This document shows, in pieces, positions 7,901-12,989 of a stretch of 16,034 bases of DNA (positions are counted from its first letter, which is position 1; each line of letters begins with the position of its first letter). The DNA comes from Gammaproteobacteria bacterium. Lineage in GTDB: Bacteria > Pseudomonadota > Gammaproteobacteria > Xanthomonadales > Rhodanobacteraceae. Location: assembly GCA_005877675.1 (NCBI GenBank), contig VBNZ01000002.1, forward strand, positions 1 to 16,034. The letters are read 5' to 3'. Position numbers and translations under genes: made by a program. Below the pieces are notes generated by a model. It saw only the letters and a list, made by a program, of their open reading frames with translations. It had not been told where the DNA came from and did no database searches.

Positions 7901-9856
7901 AAGGATCAGGCGGTTGAAGCCGTCGCTCTCGGTCTGGCCGCGCCAGATGCGCTCGAAGCTCTGCTGGAACGTGTCGCGGATTACGTCGAGATCAAAATCG
8001 AAGCGCCCCGCCGGCTGCACTTCGAAATCCTGGATCACCACGGTCGAATCGCCCAGGTGCATTTCGTACGGATGCTCCGAAAGGATCCTCAGACCCATGT
8101 TCTCGAGCATCGGCAGCACTTCGGTCAACGTGATCGGCGTGCCGTAGCGGAACAGCTTGAAGCGCAGATTGCCCTCGGTGTCGCGCAGACGGTACAACGA
8201 CATGCGGATGTCGTCGGCGTTCTTCAGGCTCGCCGCGGCCTCGACGTCGCTTGCGGCGACATGCGCCGTGACGTCTTCGATGTAACCGGTCGGCAGCGCC
8301 TTGCCGTAGCGCGCGGCGAGGCGTGTGCCTTTGTCCTCGCCGTGCTTCTTGACCAGGATTTCGCGCAGCTCATCGTGCCAGTTGCGCACGATCTGGCCGA
8401 TCTTCGCTTCGAGTTCGGCCACGTCGTACGTCGGCTTGTCACCGGGCTTGGGCCGGATCACCAGATGCAGGCGTGCCAACGTCGATTCGCCGACCTGGAT
8501 CGCGGAATCGAGGCGCTCACCATGGAATGCGCGCTTGAGCGTCGACTCGATGCGTTCGCGCACATCGCTGGTGAAACGGTCGCGTGGAATGAACACGAGG
8601 CAGGAAAAGAAGCGCCCGTATTTGTCCGTGCGCACGAACAGGCGCGAACGTGCGCGCCCCTGCAAATGCATGATGCCGTTGGCAGTGTCGAACAGTTCGT
8701 CCTCGCTCGACTGCAGCAGTTCGTCGCGCGGCAGCGTTTCGAGGATATTGCGCAGCGTCTTGCCCGAATGCGAATCGCGCTTGAGTCCGGAGCGCAGCAT
8801 CACCGCTTCGTACTTTTGCCGCACCAGCGGAATTTCCCACGGCCGGCGCGAATACGCGCTCGACGTGAACAGACCGACAAAACGATGCTCGGCCAGGGGC
8901 TTGCCGTTCGTATCGAACTGCAGTACGCCGATGTAATCCATGTGCCCGGCGCGATGCACGGTCGAACGCGCATTGGTTTTAGTGAGGATGATCGTGTCGG
9001 CTTTGCCCGATTGGCGCAAGCTGTGCGCGACGAGCGATTTGAGCGAACGCGGCGGAGTCGCCGGATCGACCTTGCGCAGGATGCCGAGGCCCGATTCCGG
9101 CGAGGCTTCGAGTACTTCGTCATCGCCCTGCTTCGCCACGTGATATTCGCGATAGCCGAGGAAGGTGAAGTGATCGTCCGCGGCCCAGCGCAGAAATTCC
9201 TGCGCCTCGTTCAGACCTTCCGGCGCCAGCGGCAGGTGCCACTGCGGCAGCTGCTCGGCGAACTCGCGCAACTTCTGGCGCATCGCCGGCCAATCCTCGA
9301 CGCAGCGCGCGACGTCGAGCAGCGCAGTCAGCACCGAGCGCTGCAAATGTTCCATTTCGGTCGGCTCGCTCAAGCGATCGACCTCGACATGCATCACCGA
9401 TTCGGCCTTGCCCTTCTGCGACTCGTCGAGCGCGAGACTGAGCAGGTGTCCACCCGCGTCGCGCGCGATGAAGTACACCGGATGAACCAGGCTGTGCAAC
9501 AGCAGGTTCGATTGCTGCGCGGCAATGCCGACGGAGTCGACCAGGAACGACATGTCCGCCGTTGCGATCTGCACGACGGTGTGGGTCGACTCCCAACCGT
9601 CGTTCTCCAGACTTGGATTGAACACGCGCACCGACGAGCCACCGGGTTTGCGCACGCTGACGAAGTCGATTAGGCCCCGAATCAGCGCCGCCCAGGTTTG
9701 CGCCGAGCGCTCGCCGACATCGTCCTCGGAAATACGCTTGAAAAACTGCGTGACGAACAGCCGCGCCTGCTGGTTCTGCGCCGCGGAAAGATGCGGTTTG
9801 AGTTCGGCGAGGATGGCGTCGACCGTGGTGTCCGAAGGGGCAAGTTTCGCGTTCAT
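4916..9856 (-). CDS. gdhB: NAD-specific glutamate dehydrogenase, large (about 180 kDa) type
   Basis: This enzyme oxidatively deaminates L-glutamate to 2-oxoglutarate and ammonium with NAD+ in the cytoplasm, feeding amino-acid carbon into the TCA cycle. Starting at the ATG at 9856 it has 1,646 residues, matching the large GDH class (about 1,600). The N-terminal half carries the long regulatory region, including [13 protein letters not shown] and the [11 protein letters not shown] segment near residue 230. The catalytic core is clear: [20 protein letters not shown] near residues 840-855, [20 protein letters not shown] near 870-890 with the active-site lysines, then a Rossmann part with [18 protein letters not shown] near 1010 and [15 protein letters not shown] near 1165. 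The C-terminal 400 residues are helical, as usual. A GTG at 9886 is in frame, but a TATAAT box at 9901-9906 would put it at most about 8 bases inside the transcript, so I prefer 9856. It appears monocistronic, with a hairpin just past its stop. Confidence 0.96.
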   Translation of the reverse strand: [1646 protein letters not shown]

Positions 9857-9900
9857 GGCGCTAAATATTTCCGTCTGTGCCGGCACGATCCGGGACGCGA

Positions 9901-9906
9901 ATTATA
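9901..9906 (-). promoter_or_regulatory. Candidate -10 box for the glutamate dehydrogenase gene
   Basis: On the minus strand the perfect hexamer TATAAT lies 45 bases before the ATG at 9856. Transcription would begin near 9894. No good -35 hexamer is found at 16-18 bases upstream, so either an activator is needed or the match is by chance. Confidence 0.4.
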
Positions 9907-10222
9907 GTGCGATTCGAGGACACCATGACTTCGTTGCACAGGGTCAGTCAGGGTAAGGCGACGTGGCTTGTGCTAAAACCCGATCCACTACGTGAGTGGG
10001 CATGTCGATCTGGACGCGGCTTGCACTGCGGCGCAGCATCGCGCACCCACCTCAATACACTCCCGTCCGGTTACGGCGGCCGCACACTGCGTGCTACAGT
10101 GTGCGGGCTCCGATTCACTACACGACTCGTCCCGCCATCGCAGCGGCTTTACAGGGGGTTGTTGTTCCGCACTACGAGCTTTTGCATCGACGCGGTCTTC
10201 GATCAACTTCGAGGAGTCACTC
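9907..10222. other. Divergent intergenic region with a perfect inverted repeat
   Basis: This 316-base spacer separates gdhB (minus) from the secreted-protein gene (plus) and must hold the promoters of both. Apart from the TATAAT box on its left border and the inverted repeat at 10080-10106, I see no convincing -35/-10 pair for the rightward gene. Open frames that start here on the plus strand (for example at 9992) merely extend the secreted protein's frame upstream and would destroy its signal peptide. No RNA gene was recognised. Confidence 0.5.
10080..10106. repeat. Perfect 10-bp inverted repeat, possible operator
   Basis: The arms CCGCACACTG (10080-10089) and CAGTGTGCGG (10097-10106) are exact reverse complements separated by seven bases. 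There is no T run on either side, so a terminator is unlikely. The position, about 120 bases before the secreted-protein start and overlapping a possible -10 (TACAGT, 10095-10100), would suit a dimeric regulator's operator or a 5'-leader hairpin. Confidence 0.55.
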
Positions 10223-11833
10223 ATGAGGAGTTTCCGTAAGTCCCTTTCGTACTTTGTTCACGCTGCCCTGGTTGCGGCGACCATAGGCGCCTTCGCGGCA
10301 AGCGCAGCCGCGCAAGACAACGGCGCACCCGAGGTCAGCGCCGCCGTTCAGCACGACACGTTGCATTCGTTGCGCGGCACGATGCCGCGGCCGGACGACT
10401 TCTTCAAGGACGCAGGGCACGGCCATCCGGTACACCCGCTACCTTGGATCGACGGCGCGGGCTCACCGGAGGACGGTGCGCTGCAAGGCTTCGCGTTCGG
10501 CAGCCCCGGCGCACCGGTGCTGGGTTCGGGCGTGGACGGCGTGGGCACTGGGTTCTCTGGGCCACAGGGCAGCTTCACGGTGAACAGCGAGCCGCCCGAC
10601 ACAGTCGGCGCAGTTGGCGCGACGCAATATATGCAAGTCGTCAATACCGGTCTCGCCGTGTTCGACAAGGCGACCAAGGCGGTCGTCTACGGCCCGGTCC
10701 CGACCAGCACATTGTGGCAAGGGTTCGGCGGGCAATGCGAGACGAGCAATGACGGCGACGCGGTGGTCGTGTACGACAAGGCCGCGGGCCGCTGGATCGT
10801 GTCGCAATTCGCTGTGACCACGACACCGTACCTGCAATGCGTAGCGGTCTCGCAGACTTCCAATGCCACCGGTGCGTGGAACCGTTACGCGTTCTCTTAC
10901 GGCACGGTGTTTCCGGACTATCCAAAGATGGGCGTTTGGCCGGACGGCTACTACGAGACGTTCAACATGTTCACCGGCACGTTCCAGGGCGCCAAGCTCT
11001 GCGTCTACGACCGCGCCAAGATGTTGGCCGGCGCGGCGGCGACACAGCAATGCTTCCAGTTGTCTTCGAGCTACGGCGGCGTGCTGCCGGCCGATCTCGA
11101 TGGCGCGACCGCGCCGCCGGCAGGTTCGCCGAACTATCACCTGAACTTCACCGCCGGTCAGTTGAATCTATGGAAGTTCCACGTCGACTGGACAACGCCG
11201 TCGAACACTACGCTGACAGGCCCGACCGCGATTCCGGTGGCCTCGTTCTCGGCTGCGTGCTCGGGTGGCGCGTGCATTCCGCAGGCAGGCACCTCGCAGA
11301 AACTCGACTCGCTCGCCGACCGGCTGATGTTCCGCAACGCCTACCGTAATTTCGGCGATCACGAAGCACTGGTCGTGAACCACTCGGTCAGCGCCGGCGG
11401 CAGCGGCAGTCCGCGCAAGCGCCCGTCCGGCGTGCGTTGGTACGAGATCAGAAGCCCGGGTACGACGCCGTTGGTATTCCAGCAGTCGACCTTCGCACCG
11501 GATTCGAGTTTCCGTTGGATGGGTTCGATTGCACAGGACAAACAGGGCAACATGGCACTCGGCTACAGTGTCTCCTCGAGCGGCATAAATCCAGCGATCC
11601 GTTATACCGGACGCCTCGCGACAGATGCGGCAAACACGATGCAGGCGGAGAGTTCGATCATCGAGGGCACTGGCTCGCAAAGCGGACATACCCGCTGGGG
11701 CGACTATAGCGCGATGACCGTCGATCCGGCCGACGACTGCACGTTCTGGTTCACGAGCGAGTACCTGCAATCCAGCGGCGACTTTATCTGGTCGACGCGT
11801 ATCGCCTCGTTCAAGTTCCCCACCTGCCAATAG
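10223..11833 (+). CDS. Secreted protein of unknown function, possibly propeller-like
   Basis: Translation starts at the ATG at 10223, six bases after GAGGAG (10211-10216); the longer frame from 9992 has no such site and would bury the signal sequence. The 536-residue product begins with a Sec signal peptide: basic MRSFRKS, hydrophobic core, and an AXA-type site in ASAAAQ around residue 30. The mature protein is glycine-, aromatic- and Ser/Thr-rich with repeated WSF-like strands. It contains EPPDTVGAVGATQYMQVVNT, NDGDAVVVYDKAAGRWIVSQ, and near the end HTRWGDYSAMTVDPADDC followed by TRIASFKFPTC. These are typical of large secreted beta-sheet, perhaps beta-propeller, proteins of Xanthomonadales and related bacteria, mostly annotated as hypothetical. 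It has eight cysteines in the mature part, compatible with disulfides outside the cytoplasm. There is no C-terminal anchor, no membrane helix and no catalytic motif that I recognise. It is a single-gene unit closed by a strong terminator. Confidence 0.85.
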   Translation: MRSFRKSLSYFVHAALVAATIGAFAASAAAQDNGAPEVSAAVQHDTLHSLRGTMPRPDDFFKDAGHGHPVHPLPWIDGAGSPEDGALQGFAFGSPGAPVLGSGVDGVGTGFSGPQGSFTVNSEPPDTVGAVGATQYMQVVNTGLAVFDKATKAVVYGPVPTSTLWQGFGGQCETSNDGDAVVVYDKAAGRWIVSQFAVTTTPYLQCVAVSQTSNATGAWNRYAFSYGTVFPDYPKMGVWPDGYYETFNMFTGTFQGAKLCVYDRAKMLAGAAATQQCFQLSSSYGGVLPADLDGATAPPAGSPNYHLNFTAGQLNLWKFHVDWTTPSNTTLTGPTAIPVASFSAACSGGACIPQAGTSQKLDSLADRLMFRNAYRNFGDHEALVVNHSVSAGGSGSPRKRPSGVRWYEIRSPGTTPLVFQQSTFAPDSSFRWMGSIAQDKQGNMALGYSVSSSGINPAIRYTGRLATDAANTMQAESSIIEGTGSQSGHTRWGDYSAMTVDPADDCTFWFTSEYLQSSGDFIWSTRIASFKFPTCQ

Positions 11834-11858
11834 TTTCTCGCGCTTAGGGCAACATGCG

Positions 11859-11884
11859 AACGGCCCGCGCAAGCGGGCCGTTTT
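11859..11884 (+). terminator. Rho-independent terminator after the secreted-protein gene
   Basis: A perfect ten-base stem (AACGGCCCGC / GCGGGCCGTT) with loop GCAA at 11869-11872 is followed by TTTT, 25 bases past the stop codon. It lies between convergent genes; on the minus strand, past fdsD, the T run is only two or three bases, so it may stop fds transcription less well. Confidence 0.9.
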
Positions 11885-11899
11885 GCATTCCGGCTACGC

Positions 11900-12124
11900 C
11901 TACGAAGCGGCGAGTTTGACCACCGCCGCGCGCGCCAGCTCGCTCAGCCCTTCGCCACCGTGTTGATTGAGGTGCGCGACGATCTTGCGGCGCATGCGCG
12001 GGTCCCAGAACTTCTGCAAGTGATTGACCACGCCTTCGACAGCCAGCAGGTGATCGGGCTCGGAGCGGAAGAAATTCGCGATGTCATTGGCCATCGCGAT
12101 CAAATGTTCGACGCTGCTGCTCAT
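11900..12124 (-). CDS. fdsD: NAD-dependent formate dehydrogenase delta subunit
   Basis: The 74-residue protein reads MSSSVEHLIAMANDIANFF at the start and FWDPRMRRKIVAHLNQH in the middle, then GLSELARAAVVKL. This is the FdsD pattern: a short helical protein with the MANDI.NFF and FW.PRMRR signatures. FdsD is the small subunit of cytoplasmic molybdenum formate dehydrogenases of the FdsGBAD type and is needed for assembly or stability of the complex; its exact role is less clear than that of the other subunits. Its ATG (12122-12124) overlaps the TGA of fdhD (12121-12123) as ATGA, so translation is probably coupled to fdhD. It is the last gene of the fds operon, ending shortly before the convergent secreted-protein terminator. 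Length and motifs are complete. Confidence 0.92.
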   Translation of the reverse strand: MSSSVEHLIAMANDIANFFRSEPDHLLAVEGVVNHLQKFWDPRMRRKIVAHLNQHGGEGLSELARAAVVKLAAS

Positions 12125-12951
12125 GACGCGATGCCCCTGGCGCCCGGTTCGACACGGCGCAGCCGTTGCGCATGGGCATAAATGGCGTAGCCGTCCGCCC
12201 GCGCGAAACCGATGAGGGTCACATTGCTCTCGCGCGCGAGCGCGATCGCGAGCGCGGTCGGCGCGGAAATCGCAGCGAGAAAACCGATGCCGACCGTCGC
12301 AGCCTTCATCACCATTTCGAAACTCGCCCGGCTCGTGATGATCGCAAAACCGCCGCGCGCGACGTCCTCGCGCAGTAGAACGATCTCCCCATCACTGTTC
12401 GCCCATGCGGCCGCGTGCACGGCGCCGGTCGCGGCGCTGAGCGTTTGCCGCGCAGTGAGTGCGGCGAGCGCGCATTGCAGCGCGTCCTCGTTGATCGTCG
12501 CACTATCGGCCACCGGCGGCGGATGCCGCACGGCCGCATCGAGCGTCGGCGTGCCGCACAGGCCACAGCCGCTGCGGCCGGTCAGTTCGCGCGCGCGCTG
12601 CTCGATCAACGCGGCCTTCGATGCAGGAATGGCGAGATGCAGCTCGACGCCCGCAAGCGCCTCGACTTTTTCCACTTTTTCGCATTGCACAGGCTGGTCG
12701 ATGATCGCCTCGCTCAGCGAAAAGCCGAGCGCGAAATCCTCATAATCCGCCGGCGTCGCCATCATCACCGCATGCGGGCGGCCGTTGTAGACGAGGGCAA
12801 CCGGAATCTCCTCGGCCACCGCATCGCGCACGCGCGCGACCGCACCCGCGCGATGCCGCTCGACCTCGCGCGCGACGGCGCCGGCAGGGAGCAAGCCTTC
12901 TGCGCCAAGCGGCGCTAGGGAGAGAGAGTTGGGTGAGGGAGAATGTTTCAT
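12121..12951 (-). CDS. fdhD: Formate dehydrogenase accessory sulfurtransferase FdhD (FdsC)
   Basis: FdhD transfers sulfur from a cysteine desulfurase to the molybdenum cofactor before it enters the formate dehydrogenase, and is needed for activity. From the ATG at 12951 it has 276 residues, within the family range. Family signatures are RDAVAEEIPVALVYNG, MATPADYEDFALGFSLSEAI, and the sulfur-carrying loop GRSGCGLCGTPTLDAA with C129 and C132. Later come TGAVHAAAW, the helix SRASFEMVMKAATVGIGFLA and SAPTALAIALA. The first 20 or so residues (SPSPNSLSLAPLG) are not family-like and are translated from the palindromic repeat at the fdsA/fdhD junction. A TTG further in (the second L of the GLLPAGAV segment) could be an alternative start. 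It lies 14 bases after the fdsA stop and overlaps fdsD by ATGA, so it belongs to the same operon. Confidence 0.93.
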   Translation of the reverse strand: MKHSPSPNSLSLAPLGAEGLLPAGAVAREVERHRAGAVARVRDAVAEEIPVALVYNGRPHAVMMATPADYEDFALGFSLSEAIIDQPVQCEKVEKVEALAGVELHLAIPASKAALIEQRARELTGRSGCGLCGTPTLDAAVRHPPPVADSATINEDALQCALAALTARQTLSAATGAVHAAAWANSDGEIVLLREDVARGGFAIITSRASFEMVMKAATVGIGFLAAISAPTALAIALARESNVTLIGFARADGYAIYAHAQRLRRVEPGARGIAS

Positions 12952-12989
12952 GCGAAGTGCGCCCCTCACCCTGCCCTGGAGGGTGAGGG
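12886..12989. repeat. Palindromic intergenic repeat inserted at the fdsA/fdhD junction
   Basis: The region contains GGGAGAGAGAG-TTGGGTGAGGG (about 12918-12939), then a spacer with GAATGTTTCATGCGAA, then CCCTCACCCT and AGGGTGAGGG (12963-12972 and 12980-12989), a perfect ten-base inverted repeat with a seven-base loop. The same series of blocks, TTGGGGTGAGGG, GAATCTTT, GCATGAAAAA, GCGCCCCCTCACCC, occurs at 15921-15973, so these are two copies of one repeat family. The hairpin contains the fdsA stop codon, and the other half encodes the FdhD N-terminus. Left border is approximate. Confidence 0.7.

Noticed and set aside
6020..9673. A stop-free plus-strand frame of 1,217 codons antisense to gdhB
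   Set aside because: It is the mirror of a strongly biased high-GC gene; its translation is rich in Arg, His, Ala and Leu with no domain, and the minus strand is unmistakably glutamate dehydrogenase.
9992..10222. N-terminal extension of the secreted protein to a start at 9992
   Set aside because: There is no ribosome binding site, the added sequence is not protein-like, and it would put the signal peptide inside the protein.
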